Positions 21,899 through 37,300 of a DNA stretch of 64,000 nt are shown here, piece by piece. The notes beneath the pieces were generated by a model. That model did no database searches. It worked only from the letters and a program-made list of their open reading frames with translations, and had not been told where the DNA came from. The stretch covers positions 13,918,716 through 13,982,715 of the forward strand of contig CM067075.1 in the NCBI GenBank assembly GCA_033980235.1, in the 5' to 3' direction. Positions within the stretch are counted from its first letter, which is position 1. Each line of letters begins with the position of its first letter. The DNA comes from Diadema setosum (taxonomy: Eukaryota; Echinodermata; Echinoidea; Diadematoida; Diadematidae). A program made the translations under genes and the position numbers.

Positions 21899-22651
21899 GC
21901 TGTTTGACTCGCATACTCATATAAACTACTGATATACCAGGGATATGAGTGGGTCTCACCTCTCTGCTGATACAGATCACACACATACACACAGCGCAGA
22001 ACTACATGGACACGCTATATATATTTCCCCGCATGTCAAATACCGCAATAATATGGGTGTGTTTCGTACGCTCTGCAGTATACTGCTCTGTATAATACTA
22101 ATTTTGCTTATATTACTTGCTGACTCTGGGAGAAATGGATTACCGACCAGCGACGAAATTCGATTTAGTATAACCCTGTGACCTTCCGTCACATTCCAAA
22201 ACAGGATGAATTGTAGTAAAAGAACATCATTCAACAGTTTCATCATAATCATTGTTAGATGAGGATTGAGGGTATTGTTAATCCGCTTTTTCCTTCACTG
22301 TGTTCTTTTTTTCTCTCTCTATCTTTCTCTTTAACAAGAGAGGTTACTTGTGTTTGTCCGTTTGTTTGTTTGTATAGGTATGTATGTGTTGTGCACCTTT
22401 TATATTATATCTAGCAACTTGCTGCCTTGATGTCATTTAGTCTTTTTGTCCACGAGGAGACTGCAAAATACAAGCCCAGCTTTTCAGCATGTTTCCTCCA
22501 TTTCCTGCAACTTTAACTTCAATAAAATTTTCATTTGCTTTTGTGATGTTTAGTATTGTTAAGTTCACGTATTTTTTTTTTGTTACTACATTGTATTGAT
22601 ATTGTGTTATTTTGTGTATGAAAATGTTTTCATTGTTGGAAATGAAATAAA
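21899..22651. other. intergenic stretch, nothing recognised
   Basis: No coding or element signature. CT-rich patches at about 22306-22335. Confidence 0.5.
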
Positions 22652-22709
22652 CGAAATGAAATGAAATGAAATGAAATGAAATGAAATGAAATGAAATGAA
22701 ATGAAATGA
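22652..22709 (+). repeat. (GAAAT)n pentanucleotide microsatellite
   Basis: About eleven near-perfect tandem GAAAT units. Confidence 0.95.
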
Positions 22710-22837
22710 GAAGCTGCATGTGTATGTTTTACCCACCTGTAACCCCTGGATACAGTTCCGTTCGGACCGAATCCCGGGTACCACGGATAATGCATTATTT
22801 TTGTAGTATTTCATTGAAATGAAACCTAACTCTTTAT

Positions 22838-24113
<1,276 letters not shown>

Positions 24114-26334
24114 AGTAATAAAGCTTGACCTATAGTTATATAATTATGTTATACATGTGGTTTTCATCAGTTCATCCATATATTGTGTGTATTATATGTG
24201 TGTATAGGCCTTATAGGTACTGTTGCATTCCTGATGCATGCATTATAATTTGAAGGGCCTTCGACATGCAAGGTATATGCATTTTTTTTTTTTTTTTGTT
24301 CACGGCTTTGAATCTATTTACTACTCTATCCTTATGAGTAAAAATCATATGACTAAAAGGTTTTGTTCTCCTGGCATGAATAACTGAAGTGAATATGAAT
24401 CGTATATTCGACAACTAATTTAAAAAACTAAAACATGTTGTTACATATTACATGCGTCACGGTCATACGTGGCACTAAAATTAGACAGTGGGTTCCATGC
24501 TTTCATTGAAGACTGATTGTTGCTGATCAAAACGGCAGCTGTATGAGATAATAAGAAGAATAAGATTCCTTGTATTGAATGATTGACATTTCTTAACCGA
24601 CGACTGTTCCCCTATAGCCGTTTGTCATCTGTGATTATTCTTTAACATGAACCAATTATACGTTTAAAAGACTACAAAACAGAGCAATGGAAAAACTAAT
24701 TTCACGACAGTATTTATGCCAATAAAAATACACCTACATGTGTATATACTATAAATTATGCAACGATGTGGCTGTTATAGTGCAAAACACAGCTTCATAT
24801 GATTTTGTCATTCAATGCTGCACATATTGTACAGCCACGAGTGATTTTTCTTTCCTGTGTGCATGGTGCGTATGTGTGCTTATACGTTGTTACACAGGGA
24901 AACGCTAGTACACAATATTACTATATCTTACACTCGACTGAACATGACCCCCAAGTTGTTGCCATGGTGTATAGAATAGAATACAATCACCCTCTCCAAA
25001 CACAAAAACGCACATACGTACAGACACTCGCACACATTTTATTTTTATTCGATGGAGGATAGTGTTGGAAAGTTGAAGAGACCCTGGATGTCGTGCAGTG
25101 CTATACAAAGTGGCAAATATGAAAGGGGAGGGTTTAGTCGATCGACATGCTGTATTGGATCTCCTGTTTGGGTCGATAGAGCTTACAATACCACGATCTG
25201 TGACATTGCCTGCTTTTCTGCCACGGCCCACTGTACAGAATTCGTTGTTGATATTATTTATTTTGTGCTTTCATCCATCCTCGCGTGAGGTATAAGCAGG
25301 CTCTGCTACAGCACACGGCTCATTATCTATTTACTTTTAATTATTTGTTAACCCGTCTTTATTCCGTCTCTCTATAGTTTCCTATCAGCAAGTCCGTTAT
25401 CTAATAGTAGGATCGCAACGAATGGCACACGTGATTGTTTCAACCATTCATTTCAGAATGTTGCAAAACGTCAAAAGCTTCGTCTAAAGCTATTTGTAAT
25501 GTGACCTTTCTTCTCCTAACTCCCTAACTCTCCCTACTGGGATAATGCTCTCTGCACTGAATACCATCGCAGTCTACGGACAAACAGTCAAACGATCGTG
25601 AGCACGATGAAGTAACGATCACAATATACATGATATATTTGTGTCTCGTCAGACCGTAACATTCCAGTGGCCATGTCATTTTTATTTCTTCTTTTTTTAA
25701 TCCTCGGAACGGACAAATGAACAATGGACACAAAAAATATAAGAGATATTCGATCAAAGCACTTGTGGCTCAGCCACAATAGTCAGTGATATACTGCTTT
25801 GATCGAAGGCCAGTATCATAATCATGCACGCGTGTTACATGAGTGTTATGAGTATGTTTATGAGGATCTCTCCGTCGTGTTCATAATAACTAACACCACA
25901 CGTGAAATGAGGAGCATAGCCTATCGAACGATATTCCAATGAACTGAAACCTCTTAAAACACACACACACACTATAATGCACAAACAAGCAAACCAGGCG
26001 CACCAATAGATCAATAATTCCTCTGCTGGAGGTAGCTATAGTCCACTCTATTGTGACCAAGGATTGAACTTTGAAATGTTGACCTATTGAACGAGTTAAG
26101 ACTTCTTTCCTTGACATACTTGACGTCTTTCTTGGCTGTCCATTGTCTGACAGTAAACTGTTATCCATTGTTAAAATATTTTGGGAGTACAAGGGCACTG
26201 TGTTAAAGGTAGCTCGAGGACATCCGACATTTCACCGAAGATGGACCCCGCGTCGCGGCCGTGCCTGCCCAAGAAGAATTGTAGCGGAACGAGCTTGTGA
26301 AAACAATGGAAGTAGTGCTTTGACGTAAAATGAT
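24114..26334. other. intergenic stretch with one compound hairpin
   Basis: No gene supported. At 25749-25807 the outer arms TTCGATCAAAGCA and TGCTTTGATCGAA enclose a second stem (TGTGGCT...AGCCACA, 25764-25778). Open frames at 25052-25288 and 26143-26328 have no recognisable domain. Confidence 0.45.
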
Positions 26335-26339
26335 AACAA

Positions 26340-26372
<33 letters not shown>
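26335..26372 (+). repeat. (AAC)n microsatellite
   Basis: About twelve tandem AAC/ACA units. Confidence 0.95.
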
Positions 26373-27690
26373 GTCAATAGAAACCAGACAGCTGCTATAT
26401 TCAGGTGGTTTAATCATGACAGATCAGTTGCTAGGACCTACTTACATAGGCCCTACTTATTTGCTGAGTAGACAATGGAGGTATTAGAGAAGGAGTCAGA
26501 TCTCTTCGCAGTTTGTGCAAATCTAGGCGTAGGTTCCGTGGCATGACATTTCCACGGCTTCGACGTGCCATGCTCCAAGTCGCTCTTTCATAGAGTTTTG
26601 ATATGGGGACCAAAGAAGAGGTTCTGGATTTTAACAATCACTTTGAGCTGTATACCAGAGGGAAGGCTGTTATCCTCTATGGAACTTTTTGGTGATATGT
26701 TACGGAAAAATCTTGCCAGTTCTTCTTCAGGTCTTCTTGTTATAATGCCCCGGGACTAAAAAAAAAAAGGAAAAAAAAAAGAGAGGACCATTAGTATCGC
26801 ATAAAAAGTTAACACCTTATCATCTTGCGCACATTTTTATTTCCCAAATGGTAAGTCTTTCGGATAAAGTGATTGGTTATAATGCGTGTTTATGCGTGTT
26901 TAATAGCATTTATACTTCAGAAGATTTTGTTTGTTTGTTTGTAGTGTTGTTGTTGGGGTTTTTTTTTTTGGCTTTTGTTTGCGTTTCATGTTTTCTGCCG
27001 AAAATATTGCAAGGAACAGCGAACTGCTATTTGCTCGGTTGATTGTGATTGAGGAATGATGCATATTATACTTGAATAGAAATGCTGCGTTTCGTCAAAG
27101 CAGTTTATTGATAACTGCGACAGAGGCCATAACTTCTCCGCGGTATACGGAGCATGAGTACAATTGACAAAGGAGTGATTTTTTTTTTATGTTTCTTTTC
27201 CTGCTCTAATTCTTCCCTTATTGGACATTATCGTGTTTCCTCCACCGTGATAGGGCGAAACGTCGGAACTGCAGCCAGAATAATATACGGCGGCCAAATG
27301 ACGACGCCGCGTCGCCGTTACGATGTAGTTATTAACTTTTTTTTTCAATGTCGTACTTATATCAGATGTTTTCCTGTATGACTTTAGGAGGATTTCCCGT
27401 TTGGCATTCAGTCTTGAAAATTGAACCAAGTTGCATTTGTGACGCTTTCAATTAGTTACATATTAGTTATTTTCCCTCATTCCCATGTAATCTCTAGACA
27501 ACTGCTATAATGCTAACCCCACTGCCGTTAAAGTTAATAATTGTAGCAATTACCATCTCAGAATTAGCGACATTATTAACAACGCTGTTACTTCACTTGT
27601 CGCGGTAGGGCTGTGACAATGAAAACCATATCGATACTTCCGGTTCGTCTTATCACTATACTGTTGCTGCTGTTGCCGTTGCTGGAATAA
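26373..27690. other. intergenic stretch with unassigned open frames
   Basis: Between about 26431 and 26760 both strands are open for 60 or so codons, and the minus strand is open again at 26590-26760 with a basic composition. I recognise no family. The rest has poly-A/poly-T runs and a (TTTG)n patch at 26927-26943. Confidence 0.4.
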
Positions 27691-27699
27691 TGATATGAA

Positions 27700-27703
27700 G
27701 GGT

Positions 27704-27791
<88 letters not shown>

Positions 27792-27955
27792 TACTACTCG
27801 GTATACATACAATAATCAGGGAGGTCACCTCCCCGCATACATACATACTACTACTATACTACTGCTACTACTACTACTACTACAAAATTACTACTACTAT
27901 CACTACTACTATTAAGTACTTATGCTATACTACTACTACTACTACTACTACTAGG
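27700..27955 (+). repeat. (CTA)n trinucleotide block
   Basis: Long runs of CTA/ACT with two short unique interruptions (27801-27840 and 27886-27925). Confidence 0.95.
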
Positions 27956-28197
27956 TGTTGCTACTGCTACTGTTAGTACTGCGTGTGTTACTATAATAGG
28001 TTTCGAGTTTCAAATTCAAATTTTAGATTTCCAGCAGCCGATAATACGTAATTGTATAAGGCCCGTGATAACTCGGATGTCTGCGCTGTCATCTTTGTCA
28101 TTGAATTGGAGCTGTACGGCTACGTGGCAAAGTGCTGAATTTGTGATTGAATTGCGTAAAGAGTGTACTGATGCTCTTCACATTTCCAACAAAGATA

Positions 28198-28275
28198 CAG
28201 TGGAATCCCGTTATGACGAGATCGTCGGGTCCGGCTAATTATCCGAACCCTCGTTGTATCCGTACACTTGGAATG
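28198..28275. mobile_element. partial pogo-like MITE
   Basis: Starts CAGTGGAATCCCGTTATGAC after TA and ends near a diverged inverted match (CGTTGTATCCGTACACTTGG). It resembles the complete copy at 28962-29144. Confidence 0.5.
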
Positions 28276-28959
28276 CAGACAGAAATGATACACTGTTATC
28301 AACATGCTCTGGTACAAGTGGATCACATACTTTTATACAGTCGGAGAGCACAACCTAGGTCTAATATAGACAGAAAACAGGTATACTGCAACAGGAAGGT
28401 TCCAATAGTATATTCTCACGGGGAAAAATGCTATTCTCGACGTTTGTTGTCGAATGTTGTAAAGTTGTGGCAGTGCTGTGATCGTGCCGCAGACGGGGCC
28501 TGTCTTTCTTTGTACGCCTTTTAAAGAATCCTCACATTGTGCACACATTGTCTTTAAACATCGTATGATAATCATTTGTGTCACAATCAAACTCTACAAC
28601 ATAGTGTTGTAGGCACAAAAAAAAAAAAACGTGATAGAGAGAAAAATGAAGCAAATCAAACAGGCGTGAAAAAAAAGACATATCTATGAGTGCATATAAT
28701 CCTCAAAAGACTTAGTGTGCCGCAGTGTCGGCGATTGCTGCACACCTTTACCGCTGTGTAGGGCATACCCGGTTATCATTTATTATTATTTTTTTTTTGG
28801 GGGGGGGGGGAACGAAAGAAAAAGAAAAAGATCGAAAAAGAAGAAGAAAAAATGGTACAACTAATGGAGCTGCATCGCGCTATTAACGCTAAAGCATTAT
28901 AAGTTACGTTGATGAAAAATGTGACTAAAAGCAATGAAAATTGTCCGAAATTACCTATG
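28276..28959. other. intergenic stretch, nothing recognised
   Basis: Homopolymer runs (A near 28618-28629, T/G at 28788-28811) and an A/G-rich block. No gene. Confidence 0.5.
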
Positions 28960-28961
28960 TA

Positions 28962-29144
28962 CAGTGCACTCCCGTTATAACGAGCACGGTTATAATGAAA
29001 TTCCGGTTACAACGAAGGAAAACTTCAGGCCGCAACATTATCCACTCTATGTATTTCTATTGTTTATTTGTTCGGTTATATTAAGATTTCAATATAACAG
29101 AAAACTGCCGGTCCCGAGGACTTCGTTATAACGGGAGTCCATTG
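28962..29144. mobile_element. complete pogo-like MITE with TA target duplication
   Basis: 183 bp. The ends CAGTGCACTCCCGTTATAAC and, inverted, CAATGGACTCCCGTTATAAC are flanked by TA on both sides (28960-28961 and 29145-29146). The terminal motif CAGTG(G/C)ACTCCCGTTATAACGA and TA duplication fit Tc1/mariner-pogo relatives. Diverged relatives occur at 28198, 34930-35137, 54705-54900 and 62015-62165. Confidence 0.75.
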
Positions 29145-29359
29145 TATCTGTATTCAACGGCAACAGGCTGAGGATTCGAAGCATCGATCCCGGCATTTCT
29201 ATTGCGTCTCGCTCAAATCACGTTGCTATTTTATGAGGCGTAATAAAACCTTTAGCCAGAACAACACATTTCAAAGAAGTTTAATCTTATATATGTCAGA
29301 TGTGTTTATTTCACGAAGGTCTACCCTTGAGTAATCAAATTATCTCTTGCAGATTTATG

Positions 29360-30060
29360 TACACTCATGTACAAACACGTCCAAAGCCGGTTCATCTTGT
29401 CGTAGATTCAAGATACCATTCCGAAGAAGCCATTGTTATTGTGAATAGATTGCCCTGCTCTTACTATTGGCAGAGAAGAAATGTTTGAAATCGGGGAAGA
29501 CAAATGTAACTCCATATTTTGCTATTTTCGAGATTTTTTACTCGAAAATGGCAAAATATCGAGTTTCACCTCTTCATATTAAATTGCAGCTTTTCTGCAA
29601 TCGCAGTATGAAATTTTGTGATTGATTTTGAATAGATTGTCCTGCTCTTGATATTGACATAAAAAATATTCCATATTGGGCAAGAAAGACGCAACTCGAA
29701 CTTTTGCCATTATCGAGTTAAAGAGACTAAAAAAGGGCAAAAGTGAGAGTTTCTTTAACTTTGCCAGTGAATTGCAGCTTTCCTTAATAGAAGTATGAAA
29801 TTATGTGATTGAGTTCTTAATAGATGCCCAGCAATTTGTTTCTGTTTTTTGATGAAGGAAATATGTAAGGCAGTTTCATTTATTTTGAGTGTATACATAT
29901 CCATAATATCAGATCATCTTGATATGTCCTAGATTCAACGTATCATTCCAAAGAGGCCGCGATTTAATTGCAGCTTTACGAGGATCTGACAATATCTGTG
30001 ATTGAATTTTGAGTATGCAAGTAGATTGTCAAGTTCTTATAACACGAACCAAGCCGGTTA
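29360..30060 (+). repeat. degenerate ~200-bp tandem repeat
   Basis: The blocks TGAATAGATTG(T/C)CCTGCTCTT, (A/T)ATTGCAGCTTT(T/C)C and TATGAAATT(T/A)TGTGATTGA recur about three times at ~200-bp spacing. CGTAGATTCAAGATACCATT at the start is echoed by CCTAGATTCAACGTATCATT near 29930. Units have diverged heavily. An inverted pair around ATTTTCGAG occurs at 29522-29562. Confidence 0.55.
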
Positions 30061-30187
30061 TATAGATATCATATGGAGTCGGGTATTGCTAGGTAGGGCA
30101 AGCCTTCGCCAAGCTTTCTGGCAATTTGTGTGACAAAGCATGCATACAATCTGAATACATTGCAAAACCGGTCTATTTTTTTTTTGT

Positions 30188-30229
30188 GATTGCTTGTATG
30201 TTTGTTTTACAACAAACATACAAGCAATC
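30188..30229. repeat. perfect 19-bp-arm hairpin
   Basis: Arms 30188-30206 and 30211-30229 are exact reverse complements around TTAC. Confidence 0.9.
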
Positions 30230-31129
30230 TTGTCTACAATTATGTTTTCATCGTGAATGTATGTTTTTCTAAGTCCTTCTACATTTTCCACAATGCAACA
30301 AAATTACGTTAACCAACTGTTAAGAGATGAACAGACCCTCATAATTTCTGGATTATACACAATCCGTGCATGCTTCGAAATATCTCAGCCAGCTTAATTT
30401 GTTCAAAGACCTTAACTTTCAACGAACTTTGTTTCTTAAAGGGGGCCAAGTTTTATAAACACTATTTTCCTTATCATTACCATATTTTTATAAACAATAT
30501 ATCATTAGTTTCTGACTAAAGAGGAATATTATTAAAGATGAAAGATTCCTTTAATACCTCTCTGTATACTGATGTCACATACAAGAAAATGTCCGATTAT
30601 GTAATTACAACATCCTGTGTGCACTTCTGAATGCTTGCTGAAAACTAAAGAAGAGTTGAATGTCGAATTATACGGCATAATACGCAGTATATTATATTTT
30701 TTTTTTAATCAATTTTTGTGTCATTCCTTCTCTCTTGATATTCAGATGACGAATATTCAGATGGTACGGAAACTCAGAGGAGGGCGTGGTTTTGGTGTAG
30801 TGATGTGACAGGGACTTGTCGAAGTTGATCATCCTCGGCGGGGCAATGGTGATCAGGTGACATCAAACGGGTTTCTTCGTTTAAAAAAAATGCGCTTGAA
30901 GAGACCCTTCACAGAACTGGCGTGGGTTTGCATCATCATGCACAGGTTAATGTTGAGGGTTAGTTGATACTTCCCTTTTTGATGAACGCAACAGTCTGGT
31001 GTGAATCTAGATATCTGCGACGCGTACTGTTGTTGTGGTAGACCTCAAATATTATTCCCTAGTCTCACATTGGTTCGGTTGAGCTACATTATCCAGGACA
31101 CGGCACCATATTTTCAACAGTCTTCAAAA
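30230..31129. other. upstream region of the transporter gene
   Basis: No conserved promoter element can be supported. The frame of exon 1 is open upstream to at least 31001 but has no ATG before 31130, so 31001-31129 is probably 5' untranslated or an unspliced leader. Confidence 0.4.
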
Positions 31130-31382
31130 ATGACGAACTACAAAACTGTGAGCAGCGTCTGGAAGCGCTTGCGACCCTGTCAGAACGAGAGGAGAGACAA
31201 AATGGACGCGGGAAAGAAAAGAGCGACCGCTAGTGACCTCTGGAACAACCCACGATACTTCCGGTGGATCACCACAGCGATGTGGGCCATAAGTGGTGCC
31301 TTCACCTTCGGCATCGTTGGCGATTTCTCTCTCCTTTTCATTTACCTGGAGCAGGATCTAAACGCAAGTGTCTTTGCACTTA
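31130..31382 (+). CDS. transporter coding exon 1
   Basis: Encodes residues 1-84 plus the first base of codon 85, including the basic N-terminus and helix 1. ATG 31130 is the first in-frame ATG. An alternative in-frame ATG lies at 31202 (MDAGKK). The donor is GTAAGT. Confidence 0.8.
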
Positions 31383-34300
31383 GTAAGTGTTCTCCGTCAC
31401 TGATCATTCGACTTCATTTTTCCTTTCATTTTATTCAAAAGTAAAACAAAACCAAACTAAAGCAACTTTGAACTATAAGTTTTTTCTAATAACCTCTCAT
31501 TGACAGGTAGGTTTTAGTGATCTCCGAATAAAATTTTCAACGGCATTTCATTTCGAAAGGAAGAAATATTACAGTTAGATTCATTGTAATGATGATCATC
31601 ATCTTATACTCCGGTCTTTCCATCTCTCGTTTCATCTTCTTAGTCTTTGTTGTTTTATTTTTATCTTTTTTTTTCATGCTATTGCTATGTCATTGTCACC
31701 GTGCTCTCTCGAGCCCATGCAAAGCCCGACACGTTCGCCCTTCAGCAAGGCACTTTGTCCACACTGCTGCTCTCCACCCAGGAGTATAAATGGGCATACC
31801 CGGTATAGGATGAGAAAGTTAACGTCAGTTGATCAGTGTACTTATGTGCGCGCCTGTAAAATGGCTGCGACTGGCTGGAGTGCGCCCCATCGTAGCAGGG
31901 AGTGGAGAGTGAGCACTATCAGTGTTGGCTGGAAATAATGAATCCAGTCATGTACAGTAATTGAGATAATTGAGAACAAGTGTAAAATCTATATATATTA
32001 TATTTCTATACAAAACTAGCTATTATTATTATTAATATTATTATTATTATCATTATTATTATTATTATCAGTATTATTATTTGTGTGTGTTATTTTCATT
32101 TCATCATTCTTATTATCACTACCATCATCATCATTATTATAATCTCCATATAATTCTCCTTCACTATACTATTTCACCTCTCTGTGGCTACTTCCGGTAC
32201 GCAGATTGGATGGGAACGATTCCCTGGATTCTCTTCAGCGTATGCTCGCCACTCTCCACTGTACTGTTGAGGAAAATTGGTTACCGCGCCACGTTAGCTG
32301 GCTCATGCGCACTCGGGGCTATCGGTCTCCTAGCAACCAGCTTTTGCACCCAGGTATGGCCAATGTACATCACCTATAGCGTCATATTCGGCGGGTGCAG
32401 CGTGATCCACTTTGTGGCTGGTTGTGTGTACGTCACGTGCTATTTCGACCAGGAACATTGTGCTGGGCCAGTATCCTCCATGGGCTTCACATTCGAGACT
32501 TGTGAGTATAAAACATGTCCATGACCTACCGGCCAATGACATTATGCAAGTAAGACAAGCATGCAAAAACAAACAAACAAAAAACGAGCAAGCAAGAAAA
32601 GAAACAAACGACCATGAAGCCGCACACTTGGGAACGGCAAAGGACACTTTCATGGTTGTCGAAAATAAACCAAATATTGATTAAGAGAAAATCGATAATA
32701 ACAGCTGTATTTAAGTCGATGTTATATCAGTAAATAGTGAAATACCGGCAAATATATCATCAAGAGATATCCTCACTTTGATATGACATGTAAATATTAA
32801 ACCTCCTATGCTACTCCGATATCTTATCACTGGTATCGTGTCACCACGTCAAGCTTAATCTCCTCTCGATTTTTTTTCCTGTCAGGATTTATCGCTCACT
32901 CTTAAAGACGATTAGCGAAGGTATTGAAGATGACAGGGAAATAGAAACATATCTTGAAAGGCGATAAGATGGAAAAGAATAAAACAAATCTTGTTTCAAG
33001 AGGAATACAAAAGTGACATATGATAAAGCGATATGGAGTGTGAAAATACACTCCTTTAATTTATAATTTCTTCCCTCGTTGAGCTTTCAATTTTTCATAG
33101 GAAATGAAGCTTTGTATTTTGAATTAGCCGTCATGAATTTTATACACTGTTTCTTTTGAATGTTCCTGATCTAAAAGGTTACATAACTTTTCATTAAAGA
33201 TGTATACACAACATAAGCCGGCTTATCCTATTCTGACAGAAGTGCGCTTTGTCTTAATGTCACTGAATCTACTTTACATTTGATATAGGACTGTCCAGTG
33301 AAGCATTAGCTTTTAAAACTATGCTCCGATGATAGAGAATTAAAACATCTATGCAATTAATACCTGATGATGTCCGGACATTAACGTCAATAATGATTAA
33401 TTAGTATGTAAGACTTGATGCACAAAATGTTCATTACTGGTAGGTTACAGTACCTGCCAGAAGTTGAACAAATAATAAAATCTACATAACACTGATTGTA
33501 AAATCAATGTATCTTTGAAATATTGAGGCATATACAAATGTTTTGAACGTTTTCCCACACCATGCATTGTTACTGCGTATTAGTTTCATTCCATTACAAT
33601 TTGAATTAATTACGTACGTTTATTACCTGAGGGTTGCCATGTTTGTTGAAGTATATAGAGAATGTAACTCTAGAAAATAGGAGGGAGGGGGTATGATTGT
33701 TCCTAACAAAGGTAATACGAGCAGTAAACCTCAGTGAACATTAATTAGATATAAGGAAGAGCTGAAGAGAAATATCCCAACCACGGTACAGTCAAGTCAA
33801 CGGGTATAATGTGCGTAAGATTCCAAGGATGGTGCAATGCACTACAAAATTCGAACGCAGATTTGTATTGCGGGAAAAGGCACTCTTACACTTTTATTGT
33901 CGGAATACAAGAAACTGTTCATGTTATACAGTCAGTTAAGTAAATCAAGAATATTTACATTTTCGGAGTTGATAATCGCAACATGGGGTATCTCAATTTG
34001 AAGTAACTACGAGGTCAAAGCATTATCAGTGATCATGTATAATTCGATGAGTATAGAATTCTACTGTTAGTACCAGCCATTATCTTCAACATTGGTATCA
34101 CAGACAGGAACTCGATACACAGGAAAGTTTTCCATTCATCACCCTTTTACACAAGGAGCAAAGATAATATTATGTTTTGGCTTAGTCTGGTACAGGAGAC
34201 ATCCTGCATGGACTGTAATCTAAAGGGGTCATGTAGTTTTGGTTGATATGATGATTCTGGTTGTAACATTTTGCGAGATGATTGGAACTCACTTACACGA

Positions 34301-37300
34301 AATGTTAAAGAACATACAGTTCTAAAAGGAATTCAAAGTTAATTTGATGAAGACTAGTTTTGAAATGGCTGAGACATAAAAAAAACAACAACAACAACAA
34401 AGGTCCTAATAAAAGGTTGGTCCAACCTTTTATTGGGACCATTTGTCTATACTTTAGTTTTAAATATCTTAGCCATTTCAAAACCGATTTTTATCAAATA
34501 AAATTTTAATTCTTCTTAAGAATTGTATTGATCTTTAATATTTCATAAAAATGATTTCTAATCATCTGACAAAAAGTTAAAACCTGAATCCCCGTCTCAA
34601 CCAAAACTATACTTCAAAATCAAAATGGGAACATGCAGCTGTTCCAAGAAGCCAAAACGGAGCCTCTGTTATTCAATTTTCAAGGATTTTCTGTTGATAT
34701 TGTCATTATTTTTTATTTGCTCTAAAATGTATGAAATATAGTAAAATCCTCACGAGTTAGCAACTTTCATGTGTTATTGCAGGTGCTAGAAGGTTGTTCT
34801 TGGTTTGCTTTTTTTTTTTATTGCACATTGTTTTTCTTCATCCAACTATTCATAGACCGTGTAACAGGCAGTGCACAAAATAATGACACAAGCCAAGGGG
34901 TAGATGATAAGTATGTTCTGTGGAGATAATGTACAGTGTGTAGGTGTTCCAAACTAATCCCGTTATAATTGATTCCTCGGGACAGGTGGTTTTCTTTGTT
35001 ATATTCAAATTTCGTTACAGCCGAACAATACAGTATAGAAAAAATATATAGAAAAAATTTGGACCTGAATTTTTACTTTATTTTAACGAGACTTTCGTTA
35101 TAGCTGTATTCTTTATACAAGAGTGCACTGTATTGTACGTAAGAACTTGTACAATGAGTTTACCGTCGCGGCCCTAAACATGTTAATCCCAATGAGACGT
35201 TAGAGGTAGTTTCGAATATATTTTTCGTTCTCTTTCTTGGGGGGGGGGGGGGGGGGGTCCTATAACTGATACCTTCAACTGTGTTCAACTGAAGACTGAT
35301 TTTCCGAGAGAATAACTGTTTATTCGATTTGGCTATCGGCTATGGTCAACAAGATAAGAAATGACGCAGATATGGACAGATGAACACTAAAGACCAAAGG
35401 ATTAAAAACAAATGTTGTATTTGCGTATTCTTTCTGCCACTGCGCCCACAATGTATGTTGCCAACCGAAACTTGTGACAGCAGGAAAAGATAATATGAAC
35501 TGTCAACTAGACAAGCGGGTAATCTTTCTCGACAGCAACTGGTTTACGTAACCGGCTCATGATTAAGTCCGTTTTTATGCCTCCGCCACGAAGTGGTGCC
35601 GGAGGCATTATGTTTTCGGGTTGTCCGTCCGTCCGTCCGTCCGTCCGTCCGTCCGTCCTTCCGTCCGTCCGTAATGAATTCCACCATATCTATTGAATGC
35701 CTGAAGATATTTTCTTGAAACTTAGTGTATACATGTATTACCCAATTAAGATTCTCTGGTGAAAGTTTGGGTCATGAGGTCAAAGGTCAAAGGTCAAAAG
35801 GTCAAGTACAAATATTAAAACTTCTTTTTTTTTCTCCATACCTTGGAAAATTGTTCAAGGTATCTTCATGGAACATAGTATATACATATACTGACTGGAA
35901 GTGATTATCTAGAGAATGTAGGGTTCATGGGGTCAAAGGTCAGGGGTCAAAGGTCAAGTGCAACACTTTACAATTTTGCTATTTCCCTCCTATCATGCAA
36001 TGCCAGCAGGGTTATTTTTTTTTTTACACTTGGTGTATGCATACATGTGTAACCTAATAGAAATTCTCTGGAAAGTTTTTTTTTCCTTCTTTTTTTGCCT
36101 CAAAGGTCAAAAGGTCAAAGATCAAGTGAAAGTGCTGAACTAACTTTTTCCTCCATATCTCGGAAGTGGCTCAAGTTATCTTGAAACTTAGTACATATTA
36201 TGCATGTTCTACCTGAAAGTGATTATCTTATGAATTTTAGGGTCAAGGGCCAGATGAAAATGGTAACAATTTACTATTCAATTCAGAAATTGCACTTTTT
36301 CTCCACACCTGTACCTTGAAAATTACTCAATGCCTAAATGTATGAATGGGTCAAAGTCGAGTTAAAGTCCTTAAATCCCTAGATACATGCTCTCCTATTC
36401 ATCCAATTAAACCTAGGTCAAGGAAGGTGAACATTTAACACATTTGTGACAAACTTGTCATTTCAATATTTTGCCAATTTTGTGAAAATGTAATCACACA
36501 TTGTCCACGTGTACTATCTAGACCTATTGGGAAAATCATGCATTATGGCGGAGGCATACCAGTCGCCATAGCGACATTTCTAGTTTGTTTTTGTTCTTGC
36601 TTTTGTTTTCCGATAATACTTGGGCAGGTTTCAATAATGTTCACCGTTTCCATGGTGTATGTCTGATACTAAGGTAACACAAGCCTCTATGGGAATGATA
36701 TATTTTCTATTGAAGGTGTGAAAGATTTCATTGCCTCAGGAATCTCAAAAACAGATGCCGCCCTGTCGGAAATTTTGTAAATGGCTTCCCATCTAAACGC
36801 GTAGTGTGTTCCATGATAACTTATTATTGATAATTGTTTCGCATACCATTTCCTCTAAAGTTTTACCGCCAAATTTTTTTTCATTATTTTGTGTATGAGT
36901 AAACGAAGTCATGGAGTAAGTGTTAAAGTCACCTTAAAGTTAAATGTATTCCACTTAACAATTTTACTGTCCAGCTATCTTGGTCTTCAGTCCGGTGATC
37001 CAGATCACCGCCGAAACGTGGGGGTGGCGATGGACCGTCCGCCTACTCTCCACGTTTACCCTTACCGCGGCCACGCTTCTTGTGTTTTTTATCAGGTATC
37101 TTTATCCCATGCGACGATTGGACAAAGCTATTAGTTTTATCTGTTTTTTTAAAATATGGATTATTATCATTATTGTATGCGTATATCTTGTGTTTGGGTT
37201 ATCATCACGCAATTGATGTAATTTATCTCATTTTTGCCACAATATGCTCCTTTCTTCGCTTTTCACAGAAGCATATTAGGCCATGGTATGATGCTATTTC

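Noticed and set aside
26143..26377. Basic open frame as a small gene
   Set aside because: No conserved domain, no start context or splice evidence, and both strands are open.
27550..27976. Poly-Leu/Thr/Ser frames
   Set aside because: Translation of the (CTA)n block in several frames.
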